Of a stretch of 6,992 nucleotides of DNA, positions 1 through 6,411 are shown in pieces. Source of the stretch: Eubacteriales bacterium. GTDB lineage: Bacteria; Bacillota; Clostridia; Peptostreptococcales; Anaerovoracaceae. A program made the translations under genes and the position numbers. How positions within the stretch are numbered: the stretch's first letter is position 1; every line of letters begins with the position of its first letter. Under the pieces are notes generated by a model. That model was given only the letters and a program-made list of their open reading frames with translations. It searched no databases and had not been told where the DNA came from. The stretch lies in the NCBI GenBank assembly GCA_028691625.1, contig JAQUYZ010000080.1, positions 1-6,992 on the forward strand, written 5' to 3'.

Positions 1-912
1 TTCCTCATTCCCGGGATTATGGAGCATATCGAACGTGCAGGGGTCCATTCCGGAGATTCGATCTCCATCTATCCGCCCCAAACGCTGACACAGGAAATCA
101 GGGATACCATCGTGAACTATACCGGACGGCTGGCAAAGGAACTGAATGTCTCAGGCCTCGTCAATATTCAATATGTCATCTATGAGCATGAGGTCTATGT
201 CATTGAGGTAAATCCAAGATCGTCAAGGACGGTTCCCTACATCAGTAAGGTAACCAATGTACCCATTGTCGATCTTGCAACAAAGGTGATTCTTGGGGCG
301 AAACTTAAGGATCTCGGCTATGGAAGCGGTGTCTGCCCGGAGGGTGATTATGTAGCGGTCAAGGTTCCGGTATTCAGCTTTCCAAAGCTCCATGATGCAG
401 ACAATCATCTGGGTCCGGAAATGAAATCCACCGGTGAAGTGCTCGGCATCGATCACAACCTGGAGACTGCCCTGTACAAGGGACTGATCGCAGCGGGATA
501 TGAGATGCACAAGGTGGGAGACTGCGTGCTGATTACCGTAAAGGATTCAGATAAACCGGAGGTGGTTCCGCTGGCGAAGAAGTTCATCGAATTCGGCTAT
601 AAGATCTGGGCGACAAAGGGTACGGCGGAATACCTGAGGGAGCATGATGTGCCTGCGCTGATCGTAAACAAGCATGATGAGCCGTCGCCGAATACCAGCG
701 ATCTGTTCGATACCGGCGAAGTTGACTTCGTGGTATCCACCTCAGCCATCGGGAGAAAGCCTGCGGTACAATCCGTTCAGATGAGAAGAAAGGCGATCGA
801 AAGAAACATTGCCTGCCTGACCTCAATCGATACAGCCAACGCACTGGCCAACAGTCTGCTCATGAGGAAGACTTTGGAAGATTTCAACATGGTGGATATT
901 GTAAAAATATAA
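1..912 (+). CDS. carB: Carbamoyl phosphate synthase large subunit, C-terminal part
   Basis: This is the last 303 residues of CarB, open at the left edge; the family is about 1,060-1,075 residues, so roughly 770 are missing. The first codons (FLIPGIMEHIERAGVHSGDS) are already in the second ATP-grasp half, so the ATG at 19 is internal, not a start. The metal-binding ATP-grasp signature EVNPRSSRTVPYISK is encoded from base 205. The methylglyoxal-synthase-like allosteric domain, where UMP, IMP or ornithine normally act, fills about bases 490-900 and shows ATKGTAEYL and VNKH. CarB, with the glutaminase CarA, makes carbamoyl phosphate from bicarbonate, glutamine nitrogen and two ATP in the cytoplasm, feeding arginine and pyrimidine synthesis. 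The usual INT motif in the allosteric domain reads VST here (Ser at 736-738). Frame and stop are clean. Identity is certain; whether it belongs to a pyrimidine or arginine operon cannot be seen. Confidence 0.97.
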   Translation, partial: FLIPGIMEHIERAGVHSGDSISIYPPQTLTQEIRDTIVNYTGRLAKELNVSGLVNIQYVIYEHEVYVIEVNPRSSRTVPYISKVTNVPIVDLATKVILGAKLKDLGYGSGVCPEGDYVAVKVPVFSFPKLHDADNHLGPEMKSTGEVLGIDHNLETALYKGLIAAGYEMHKVGDCVLITVKDSDKPEVVPLAKKFIEFGYKIWATKGTAEYLREHDVPALIVNKHDEPSPNTSDLFDTGEVDFVVSTSAIGRKPAVQSVQMRRKAIERNIACLTSIDTANALANSLLMRKTLEDFNMVDIVKI

Positions 913-996
913 CGCCCCGAAAGGGACAGTTGAAAATTTTATACAAATGCGTTAATAACAGCCAATAACTTTATCTGTCAAATTGGAAAATAAAAA

Positions 997-1025
997 TTGA
1001 AAATCTTTGACTTTGTAGATATAAT
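997..1025 (+). promoter_or_regulatory. Sigma-A promoter of the mreB-like gene
   Basis: A -35 box TTGAAA (997-1002) and an exact -10 box TATAAT (1020-1025) are separated by 17 bases in an AT-rich spacer. Transcription would start near 1032, giving a leader of about 87 bases before the TTG start at 1119. No strong terminator separates carB from this promoter, so some read-through from carB is possible. Confidence 0.8.
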
Positions 1026-1051
1026 ATTAAAGATAAACGTAAAAGATAAGA

Positions 1052-1105
1052 ATGTATGCAAGATATATACCTTATGAATTACAGCAATACTTTCATATAT
1101 ATTAA
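1052..1105 (+). other. Possible 17-codon leader ORF ahead of mreB
   Basis: An ATG at 1052 opens a 17-residue frame, MYARYIPYELQQYFHIY, whose TAA stop (1103-1105) overlaps the AAGGAGG ribosome binding site of the mreB-like gene. Five of its 17 residues are tyrosine. The ribosome binding site in front of it is poor (AAGATAAG), and AT-rich DNA yields TAT codons by chance, so translation is unproven. If translated, its stop position would suit translational coupling to mreB. Confidence 0.2.
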
Positions 1106-1110
1106 GGAGG
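1104..1110 (+). promoter_or_regulatory. Ribosome binding site that fixes the mreB start
   Basis: AAGGAGG, fully complementary to the 16S rRNA tail, lies 8 bases before the TTG at 1119. It decides the start in favour of TTG 1119 over the in-frame ATG at 1056, which has no such site and would add 21 residues unlike any MreB N-terminus. Confidence 0.9.
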
Positions 1111-1118
1111 GAAAAGAT

Positions 1119-2141
1119 TTGGGTTTTACAGACGAAGTAGGAATTGACCTTGGAACAGCAAATGTTTTGGTTTATATAAAAGGAAAGGGCGTCGTGTTGG
1201 ACGAGCCCTCCGTTGTTGCAATCAACAGGGACACCAATGAAATTCTGGCAGTGGGTGAAGAGGCCAGACAGATGCTCGGGAGAACGCCCAGCAATATTAT
1301 CGCAGTGAGACCTTTGCGGGATGGCGTTATTTCCGATTATGATGTAACGGAGAGAATGCTGAAATATTTTATCAGAAAAACCTGCGGAAACAGCAGATTC
1401 TTTAAACCCAGAATCATGGTATGCGTACCCAGCGGCGTAACCGAGGTAGAAAAAAGAGCGGTAAGAGAAGCGGCAACGCAGGCAGGAGGAAAATCTGTTT
1501 ATCTGATGGAAGAGCCGGTAGCGGCTGCCATCGGAGCAGGGCTTGATATCTCAAAACCGGATGGAATCATGATCATCGATATCGGCGGAGGTACCACGGA
1601 TGTAGCCATAATTTCTTTGGGCGGAATCGTAACCAGCACCTCTGTAAAGGTTGCCGGAGATAAATTTGATGAAGCCATCATCAAGTATATGAGGAAAGAG
1701 CATAAGCTATATATAGGAGAGCGTACAGCCGAGGAAATGAAGATGACCATCGGCACGGCCTATCCGAGAGAAGAAATTGTTGTGAAGGAATGCAGAGGCA
1801 GAGACCTGGTTACCGGCTTACCGAAATCCATTGAAATCACATCGAAAGAGATGATGGAAGCATTGGACGAGCCTCTTCAGGTGATCTGCGAGGTTGCCCA
1901 CGGCGTACTGGAAAGAACACCACCGGAATTGTCTGCGGATATCAGCAACAGCGGTATTGTGATTACCGGCGGAGGCGCACTGCTTCACGGAATCGACAAG
2001 AGAATCGAGGAACGCACGGGGATCAGGGTAAGAGTTGCGGAAGATCCGAAATCCTGTGTGGCCATAGGTACAGGAAAGGCCTTGAATTCAATTGATGCGA
2101 TAGAAAACAATCAAATGAACAGGAGAAGGTCGTTCGTATAA
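1119..2141 (+). CDS. mreB: Actin-like rod-shape protein MreB/Mbl
   Basis: This encodes a 340-residue bacterial actin homologue, the usual length for MreB or Mbl (about 333-347). MreB proteins form membrane-associated ATP-dependent filaments that position the elongation cell-wall machinery. Nucleotide-binding motifs are all present: phosphate-1 loop DLGTAN at residues 10-15, phosphate-2 motif GGGTTD at 156-161, the adenosine-side TGGGALL with GGG at 284-286, and GTGKAL from 317. Family blocks such as EEPVAAAIGAG, GRDLVTGLPK and LERTPPELSADI are intact. The start is TTG because a perfect ribosome binding site lies 8 bases upstream. The gene has its own promoter and terminator, and the mreC/mreD genes do not follow it, as is typical of the separate Mbl-type paralogues of Firmicutes. 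The sequence resembles MreB and Mbl about equally by eye, so the exact paralogue (MreB, Mbl or MreBH) is uncertain. Confidence 0.95.
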   Translation: MGFTDEVGIDLGTANVLVYIKGKGVVLDEPSVVAINRDTNEILAVGEEARQMLGRTPSNIIAVRPLRDGVISDYDVTERMLKYFIRKTCGNSRFFKPRIMVCVPSGVTEVEKRAVREAATQAGGKSVYLMEEPVAAAIGAGLDISKPDGIMIIDIGGGTTDVAIISLGGIVTSTSVKVAGDKFDEAIIKYMRKEHKLYIGERTAEEMKMTIGTAYPREEIVVKECRGRDLVTGLPKSIEITSKEMMEALDEPLQVICEVAHGVLERTPPELSADISNSGIVITGGGALLHGIDKRIEERTGIRVRVAEDPKSCVAIGTGKALNSIDAIENNQMNRRRSFV

Positions 2142-2146
2142 AAAGC

Positions 2147-2174
2147 AAAAAGCTCTCGCATGAGAGCTTTTTTT
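2147..2174 (+). terminator. Intrinsic terminator after mreB
   Basis: A hairpin with GCTCTC (2152-2157) and GAGAGC (2162-2167) around the loop GCAT extends through five flanking A-T pairs to 11 base pairs and runs into an unbroken T stretch ending at 2174. It starts 5 bases after the mreB stop and marks that gene as the end of its transcript. The T side belongs to the plus strand; the A-rich left side would also give U residues for an opposite transcript. Confidence 0.93.
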
Positions 2175-2240
2175 ATCAGGCAGAACGCCTGGAAGAGAAA
2201 CAAGGCGGTACGTGCCGATGGATTCAATACAGCCGCCGAT

Positions 2241-2247
2241 AAGGAGG
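2241..2247 (+). promoter_or_regulatory. Ribosome binding site that fixes the methyltransferase start
   Basis: AAGGAGG sits 8 bases before the TTG at 2256. The longer in-frame reading from the ATG at 2160 begins inside the terminator loop and adds 32 residues not seen in the family, so it is rejected. Site, spacing and TTG use match the mreB gene just upstream. Confidence 0.88.
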
Positions 2248-2255
2248 AAAAAAGC

Positions 2256-3395
2256 TTGGCGAAATTGGAGCTGATTGCCACGGCCACCTTCGGTCTGGAG
2301 GCGGTCGTAAAAAGAGAGATCGAGAATCTTGGTTTCAAGGTTCTTAAATCGGAAGATGCAAAAATCACATACCTCGGAGATGAGAGGGCCGTTGTAAAAT
2401 CAAACCTGTGGCTGCGCTGCGCGGATCGCGTTCTGATCAAACTGGGCGAATTTAACGCACTCTCCTTTGAGGAGCTGTTCCAGCAGGCCAAGGCGCTGCC
2501 TTGGGAAGAATGGATTCCGGAGGACGGTAAATTCAACGTTACAGGGACTTCCGTCAAATCAAAGCTTCACAGCGTCCCCGACTGTCAGGCCATCGTGAAG
2601 AAAGCCATAGTGGAACGGCTGAAGGAAACCTATCATTGTGAATGGTTCAAGGAGACCGGACCGGAATATACCATCAAGCTGACCCTTTTGAAGGACAGGG
2701 TGACCATAACCCTGGATACCAGCGGAGCGGGACTTCACAAGCGGGGCTACCGGATAAAGGATGTGGCGGCACCCATCAAGGAAACACTGGCTGCTGCCAT
2801 GGTGCAGCTTTCCTTCTGGAAGGAGGGACGACTGCTGCTGGATCCTTTCTGCGGATCGGGAACTATACCCATCGAAGCGGCATTGATTGCAAAGAATATC
2901 GCTCCGGGGCTGAATCGGAAATTTGCTTCGGAGCAATGGCCTGCTATCCCTGCCGGCCTGTGGAAGGAAGAAAGAATTGCCGCCTTTGACGCGGTCAAAA
3001 ATGATGCGGAGACTCGGATCATTGCCTCTGACATTATGCCTTCCGCCGTGAAGGCTGCAAGGGAAAATGCGATGGAGGCGGGAGTGGACGACTGCATAGA
3101 ATTTCATATCAGAGCGCTGAAGGATGTCCGGCTTGAGGAGGATCATGGAATCATAATCTGTAATCCACCTTACGGAGAGAGAATCGGAGAAAAGGATGAA
3201 ATCCGAAAAATATACAAGGATCTGAGAAGGATTTTCGAGAGCAGCCAGACCTGGTCCCTCTATCTGATCACGACCGATAAGGAGTTTGAAACCACCGCTA
3301 TCGGGAGACCTGCCGACCGTCGCCGCAAGCTATACAACGGCAGACTCGAGGTTACCTATTATCAGTATTATGGAACAAAACCACCTCGAGGATAG
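2256..3395 (+). CDS. THUMP-domain class I SAM RNA methyltransferase (RlmL/YpsC type)
   Basis: The 379-residue product matches the UPF0020 group that includes Bacillus YpsC (about 385 residues) and the N-terminal half of E. coli RlmL, which makes N2-methylguanosine in 23S rRNA. A short N-terminal segment (KLELIATATFGLEAVVKREI) leads into a THUMP RNA-binding domain at about residues 45-155, then a Rossmann-fold methyltransferase domain. The SAM-binding motif I is DPFCGSGT from residue 196, and the catalytic motif IV is NPPYGERIG from 303; NPPY is typical of enzymes that methylate an exocyclic amine. The substrate is probably 23S rRNA guanine, but this is inferred from relatives. The family is often mislabelled as a DNA adenine methylase because of NPPY. 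The gene follows the mreB terminator; its 80-base leader shows no clear promoter, so its transcription source is unknown. Confidence 0.93.
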   Translation: MAKLELIATATFGLEAVVKREIENLGFKVLKSEDAKITYLGDERAVVKSNLWLRCADRVLIKLGEFNALSFEELFQQAKALPWEEWIPEDGKFNVTGTSVKSKLHSVPDCQAIVKKAIVERLKETYHCEWFKETGPEYTIKLTLLKDRVTITLDTSGAGLHKRGYRIKDVAAPIKETLAAAMVQLSFWKEGRLLLDPFCGSGTIPIEAALIAKNIAPGLNRKFASEQWPAIPAGLWKEERIAAFDAVKNDAETRIIASDIMPSAVKAARENAMEAGVDDCIEFHIRALKDVRLEEDHGIIICNPPYGERIGEKDEIRKIYKDLRRIFESSQTWSLYLITTDKEFETTAIGRPADRRRKLYNGRLEVTYYQYYGTKPPRG

Positions 3396-3437
3396 CTGGG
3401 GACTTCCCTTGGCCATACGTCATAATACCATCATACA

Positions 3438-3466
3438 TTGACAACAAGTAACGGAAACCTTATAAT
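3438..3466 (+). promoter_or_regulatory. Exact-consensus sigma-A promoter of the DUF1836-argF unit
   Basis: TTGACA (3438-3443), a 17-base spacer and TATAAT (3461-3466) form a perfect vegetative promoter. A transcript would begin near 3473, leaving about 55 bases before the ATG at 3528. The TTG of the -35 box opens a longer in-frame reading of the next gene, which must be untranslated if this promoter is used. I see no clear arginine-repressor box around it. Confidence 0.9.
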
Positions 3467-3514
3467 AGGGTTACACATACTAGATCTTTTGCTGCAACGA
3501 TATTGCGGCACGAT

Positions 3515-3520
3515 GGAGGT
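3515..3520 (+). promoter_or_regulatory. Ribosome binding site of the DUF1836 gene
   Basis: GGAGGT lies 7 bases before the ATG at 3528. It decides that start over the ATG at 3513, which directly abuts the site and has none of its own, and over the TTG at 3438, which lies in the promoter. Confidence 0.85.
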
Positions 3521-3527
3521 GGATAGG

Positions 3528-4142
3528 ATGAGATATGAAGAATTTGTTAAAAATACGATGGAAGAGTATATTTCCAACGGCAAAATCAAGGGGAATGAAT
3601 TCCCGGACATGGAAATATATATGGATCAAGCGGAAACTTTTCTGAACAGGGAGTTGAGTATTTACAAAAAGAGCGATAAGGACAAGGTGATCACCAAAAC
3701 CATGATCGGTAATTATGTGAAGCATACTATGCTGCCCAGGCCGGTCAACAAAAAATACTCAAAGGATCATATGATACTGCTAACCCTTATTTTCTATCTG
3801 AAGGGCACCTTCCAGATGGAAGAGATCGAAAAAATAGTAAGGCCTCTCATCGAGAACTATAACTCGGAGTTTGATGATAAAATCCATATGCCGGCTCTTT
3901 ACAACGGAATCCTTGCGGTCCAGGCGAAAGAGCAGGAACTGCTGCCACAGAGCATCAACCGCATGATCGAGGAAAGCAAATATCAACTAAAGGAAACGGA
4001 GCTTTCCGACGACGATATGCTGGAGCTGTTCATGCTGATCGTAAATCTATCCATGAAGGCAGATGCGCAGAAATTCTTAGCGCATAAGCTCCTGCAGGAA
4101 TATATATTGAAACCCAAACAGAAAAAACAGAAAGAAGGTTGA
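3528..4142 (+). CDS. DUF1836 domain protein, putative HTH regulator
   Basis: The 204-residue product has the layout of the DUF1836 family of Firmicutes: an N-terminal helix (MRYEEFVKNTMEEYI), a linker with PDMEIYMDQAETFL, then the conserved core at about residues 53-107 with ITKTMIGNYVKHTMLPRP, KKYSKDHMILL and a hydrophobic helix. To my reading the core resembles a MerR-like winged helix-turn-helix (a short helix pair followed by a basic KKY turn), which suggests DNA binding; this is inference, as the family has no established role that I know of. No signal peptide or membrane segment is visible, and the C-terminus is a short lysine-rich tail. The gene has its own consensus promoter and ends 5 bases before the ornithine carbamoyltransferase start, so the two are probably co-transcribed. 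A role in controlling the downstream gene is possible but unsupported. Confidence 0.85.
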   Translation: MRYEEFVKNTMEEYISNGKIKGNEFPDMEIYMDQAETFLNRELSIYKKSDKDKVITKTMIGNYVKHTMLPRPVNKKYSKDHMILLTLIFYLKGTFQMEEIEKIVRPLIENYNSEFDDKIHMPALYNGILAVQAKEQELLPQSINRMIEESKYQLKETELSDDDMLELFMLIVNLSMKADAQKFLAHKLLQEYILKPKQKKQKEG

Positions 4143-4147
4143 AACGA

Positions 4148-5134
4148 ATGGCAGTTAATTTAAAGGGAAGAAGTTTTTTAACGTTAATGGATTTTACTTC
4201 GCAGGAAATCAGGTATTTGCTTGACCTTGCACACGATTTAAAGGCAAAGAAGCGTGCGGGTATCTGCGGAGACAGGTTAAAGGGCAAAAATATCGTTCTG
4301 CTGTTTGAGAAAACTTCCACACGGACAAGGTGCTCCTTTGAAGTAGCCTGCCATGACGAAGGCGGCCATGTTACCTATCTGGAAGCCTCAGGTTCCCAGG
4401 TTGGAAAGAAAGAATCCATTGAGGACAGTGCAAAAGTACTGGGAAGATTCTTCGACGGGATCGAGTACAGAGGCTTTGAGCAGAAGACAGTGGAGGATCT
4501 TGCCAAATATTCGGGTATCCCCGTATGGAACGGGCTGACCGACATCGACCATCCGACACAGATCCTGGCTGATATGATGACCATGGAGGAGCATATTAAC
4601 AAGCCGCTGAGTAAGACGAAGGTTATTTTCTGCGGCGATATCAGAAATAATATGGCCTATGCCTGGATGTACGGCTGTGCCAAGATGGGGATTCATTTTG
4701 TTGCCTACGGACCGGATGAACTGGAGGTTGACAAGGAAGTCCTGGCAGCGTCAAGAAAGGTCGCCGGGGAGACGGGCAGCATCATAGAGGTGTCCAGCGA
4801 TCCTGCCTGCCTGAAGGGCGCGGATGTCATCTATACGGATGTCTGGGCATCTATGGGAGAAGAGGACCAGATCCCTGACAAGGTGAAGATGCTGACGCCG
4901 TTCAAGGTTACCATGGAATTGCTGAAAGCCACTGGAAATCAGGATGTTCTCTTCCTGCACTGCCTGCCGGCTTTTCACGACTTTGAAACCAAGATGGCGA
5001 AGACCTGGAAAGAAAAAGGCTATGATATTCGTGAGGTAACGGACGAAGTCTTTAGAAGCAGACATTCCGTGGTCTTTGATGAAGCGGAAAACAGAATGCA
5101 CACCATCAAAGCGATCATGGTTGCGACGTTGTAA
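4148..5134 (+). CDS. argF: Ornithine carbamoyltransferase
   Basis: This 328-residue enzyme joins carbamoyl phosphate and ornithine to give citrulline and phosphate in the cytoplasm. The carbamoyl-phosphate loop STRTR is at residues 57-61, HPTQ at 135-138, the ornithine-side HCLPAFHD at 271-278 with the reactive Cys 272, and the C-terminal block ends ENRMHTIKAIMVATL. All expected catalytic residues are present. The ATG at 4148 is preceded by AAGAAGG with 9 bases between; the TTG at 4139 overlaps that region and is less likely. The length and sequence style belong to the longer ArgF/ArcB branch, which includes both biosynthetic and catabolic enzymes. No arcA (arginine deiminase) or arcC (carbamate kinase) lies beside it in the window, so a biosynthetic role is slightly favoured, but a catabolic one cannot be excluded. 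It is the second gene of the unit started at 3438. Confidence 0.96.
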   Translation: MAVNLKGRSFLTLMDFTSQEIRYLLDLAHDLKAKKRAGICGDRLKGKNIVLLFEKTSTRTRCSFEVACHDEGGHVTYLEASGSQVGKKESIEDSAKVLGRFFDGIEYRGFEQKTVEDLAKYSGIPVWNGLTDIDHPTQILADMMTMEEHINKPLSKTKVIFCGDIRNNMAYAWMYGCAKMGIHFVAYGPDELEVDKEVLAASRKVAGETGSIIEVSSDPACLKGADVIYTDVWASMGEEDQIPDKVKMLTPFKVTMELLKATGNQDVLFLHCLPAFHDFETKMAKTWKEKGYDIREVTDEVFRSRHSVVFDEAENRMHTIKAIMVATL

Positions 5135-5163
5135 CGATTAGGATGTTTATGTAATAAAACAAT

Positions 5164-5200
5164 AAAGCAGCTTGTTATTCCATGAATACCAGCTGCTTTT
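5164..5200. terminator. Probable bidirectional terminator between convergent genes
   Basis: An outer 9-pair stem, AAAGCAGCT (5164-5172) with AGCTGCTTT (5191-5199), encloses a second small stem TATTC/GAATA (5176-5188 region) with a CAT loop. On the plus strand it is followed by TTTTC only. On the minus strand the stem is followed by a T-rich run (TTTATTGTTTTATT), so it may stop the minus-strand gene better than argF. It lies 29 bases after the argF stop and 6 bases before the convergent stop. Confidence 0.8.
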
Positions 5201-5206
5201 CACTTT

Positions 5207-6376
5207 CTAGCGGAGAAGAACAGGTCTTAAAAAATGAAGGACACCGTGTGCCATATAATCTCCCAGCACCAATGCAAGCTTCATCCCGCGATCCCGGATT
5301 TCAATTTCCCTTTCATATTCACCGGAAACCAAAGCTGTCAATTGCGATACGATCAATTCGTTCTGCTGATCAAGCAGATTCTGCCATTGATCTTTACTCC
5401 AGTATGGATTGGTTTGTGAAAGGAAATCCGACATACCATCTGTATCATTGTAAATCTGGGCAACGGCGCTTTCCATCGCTTGCTGGTCGTTTTCCTTTTG
5501 TGCGCCGACAAGATCCTGGATATGATACAGGTACAAGTTGAGCAGATACTGAAACCGGTCGGACGGTTCGGTACCGAGAAAAGGCTCGAGCTTCTGTTTC
5601 ATTTCTACCGATATGCGGTTGAGCTGGCCGCGGATCGCATCGCTATCGCTGAAACCGGTGAGGATACTGCCCATGTAGGACCGGATCCAGAGAACCAATT
5701 CGCTCCAAAGTGACCTGAAATCACTGATCAGGTTCATTTGTCCGTATGTAAGGTACGTATCCTGGTTTTGACTGATACCGGACATGCCCGATCCTTTGAC
5801 AGACGAATGGATGCCATCAGATAATTTGTTAATCACACCGCTTGCCATATAGTCTCCCAGTACCAAAGCAAGCTTCAGCAGCCGGCTCCGTATGCTGATT
5901 TCCTTTTCGTAATCGCCGGAATATAACGCAATGATTTCTGCAATACCTGTTTCCGTCAGCTGATAAAATAAATTCTGCCATTGGTCCCTGCTCCAGTCCG
6001 GATTGATTCTGGCCAGAAAATCAGCCATATTGTCAGCATCTTTATACAACGCAACCACGGCGCTGTCCGCCGCCTGGCGGTCATTGTCTTTCATAGCACT
6101 AATGATCGAATCTGCATGAAGCAGATACAGTAAGAACAATTGCTGAAACTGTGCCGCCTGTTCGACTCCGAAAAAAGGCTGAAGCTTTTGATTCAATTCG
6201 TCTGTAATACGAGCGATCCGGTTCCTGATCGCATTTACATCACTAAATTCGGTTAATACGCTGACCGCATAGGAGCGCAGCCAGATGATCACATCGGACC
6301 AAAGCGCTCTGAAATCATTGATCAGATTCACCTGTTCGTAGGTTAAGAATTGATTTGTCTGACTATAATTGACCAT
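5207..6376 (-). CDS. Uncharacterised duplicated helical protein
   Basis: The 389-residue product has no signal peptide, membrane segment or known catalytic motif that I recognise. It is two copies of one domain: residues 13-181 and 211-379 align with no gap at a constant offset of 198, with about 93 of 169 positions identical by eye. Each copy is rich in Leu, Gln, Asp and Trp in a helical pattern. Shared blocks are DFRxLWS, WxRSY, NPxWSxDQWQNL and LALVLGDYMAxGV. From memory, single-domain Firmicute proteins with similar NPYWS and DYMAxGI blocks exist, some labelled acetylglutamate kinase without kinase motifs; I cannot verify this here. The ATG at 6374-6376 has AGGAG 7 bases upstream. The linker (about 182-210) is Ser/Gly-rich. 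The upstream region has a sigma-K-like promoter, and a terminator separates it from the ROK gene. The function is unknown; a spore or mother-cell role is an inference from the promoter only. Confidence 0.9.
   Translation of the reverse strand: MVNYSQTNQFLTYEQVNLINDFRALWSDVIIWLRSYAVSVLTEFSDVNAIRNRIARITDELNQKLQPFFGVEQAAQFQQLFLLYLLHADSIISAMKDNDRQAADSAVVALYKDADNMADFLARINPDWSRDQWQNLFYQLTETGIAEIIALYSGDYEKEISIRSRLLKLALVLGDYMASGVINKLSDGIHSSVKGSGMSGISQNQDTYLTYGQMNLISDFRSLWSELVLWIRSYMGSILTGFSDSDAIRGQLNRISVEMKQKLEPFLGTEPSDRFQYLLNLYLYHIQDLVGAQKENDQQAMESAVAQIYNDTDGMSDFLSQTNPYWSKDQWQNLLDQQNELIVSQLTALVSGEYEREIEIRDRGMKLALVLGDYMAHGVLHFLRPVLLR
5240..5746 (-). repeat. Second copy of the internal domain duplication
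   Basis: This encodes residues 211-379 of the duplicated protein. It matches the first copy (5834-6340) without gaps at the protein level, a little over half identical. The DNA copies have diverged enough that recent duplication is unlikely. The best-kept parts are the start (NLIxDFRxLWS) and the end (KLALVLGDYMA). Confidence 0.9.
5834..6340 (-). repeat. First copy of the internal domain duplication
   Basis: This encodes residues 13-181 of the duplicated protein, the N-terminal partner of the repeat at 5240-5746. Substitutions between copies are mostly conservative (Ile/Val/Leu, Asp/Glu, Lys/Arg), as expected if both folds are kept under selection. Confidence 0.9.
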
Positions 6377-6383
6377 TTCCGTT

Positions 6384-6388
6384 CTCCT
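6384..6388 (-). promoter_or_regulatory. Ribosome binding site of the duplicated protein gene
   Basis: Read on the minus strand, AGGAG lies 7 bases before the ATG at 6374-6376 and supports that start. No longer in-frame alternative is needed. Confidence 0.8.
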
Positions 6389-6411
6389 GCCTCATAGATT
6401 TATTCCCCGTT

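Noticed and set aside
913..926. CCC-GAAA-GGG hairpin after carB as a terminator
   Set aside because: The stem is only 3 pairs and is not followed by a T tract, so it is unlikely to stop transcription.
930..958. A second promoter TTGAAA-17-TAATAA upstream of mreB
   Set aside because: The -10 matches only about half of the consensus and the AT-rich sequence makes such hits common; the pair at 997-1025 is far better.
2256..3395. DNA adenine methylase, suggested by the NPPY motif
   Set aside because: The THUMP region and the overall sequence fit RlmL/YpsC-type RNA methyltransferases, and there is no restriction enzyme nearby.
3457..3470. Imperfect dyad around the -10 box of the DUF1836-argF promoter as an operator
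   Set aside because: Symmetry is only 8 of 12 positions and is largely the TATAAT itself; it does not match an arginine-repressor box.
5182..5713. Plus-strand open frames across the duplicated gene
   Set aside because: They have no ribosome binding sites and no protein-like sequence, and lie opposite a gene with a strong internal repeat and a good start.
5207..6376. Calling the duplicated protein an acetylglutamate kinase because similar proteins may carry that label and argF is adjacent
   Set aside because: No amino-acid-kinase glycine motifs or nucleotide-binding pattern are visible, the sequence is all-helical in style, and it lies on the opposite strand behind a terminator.
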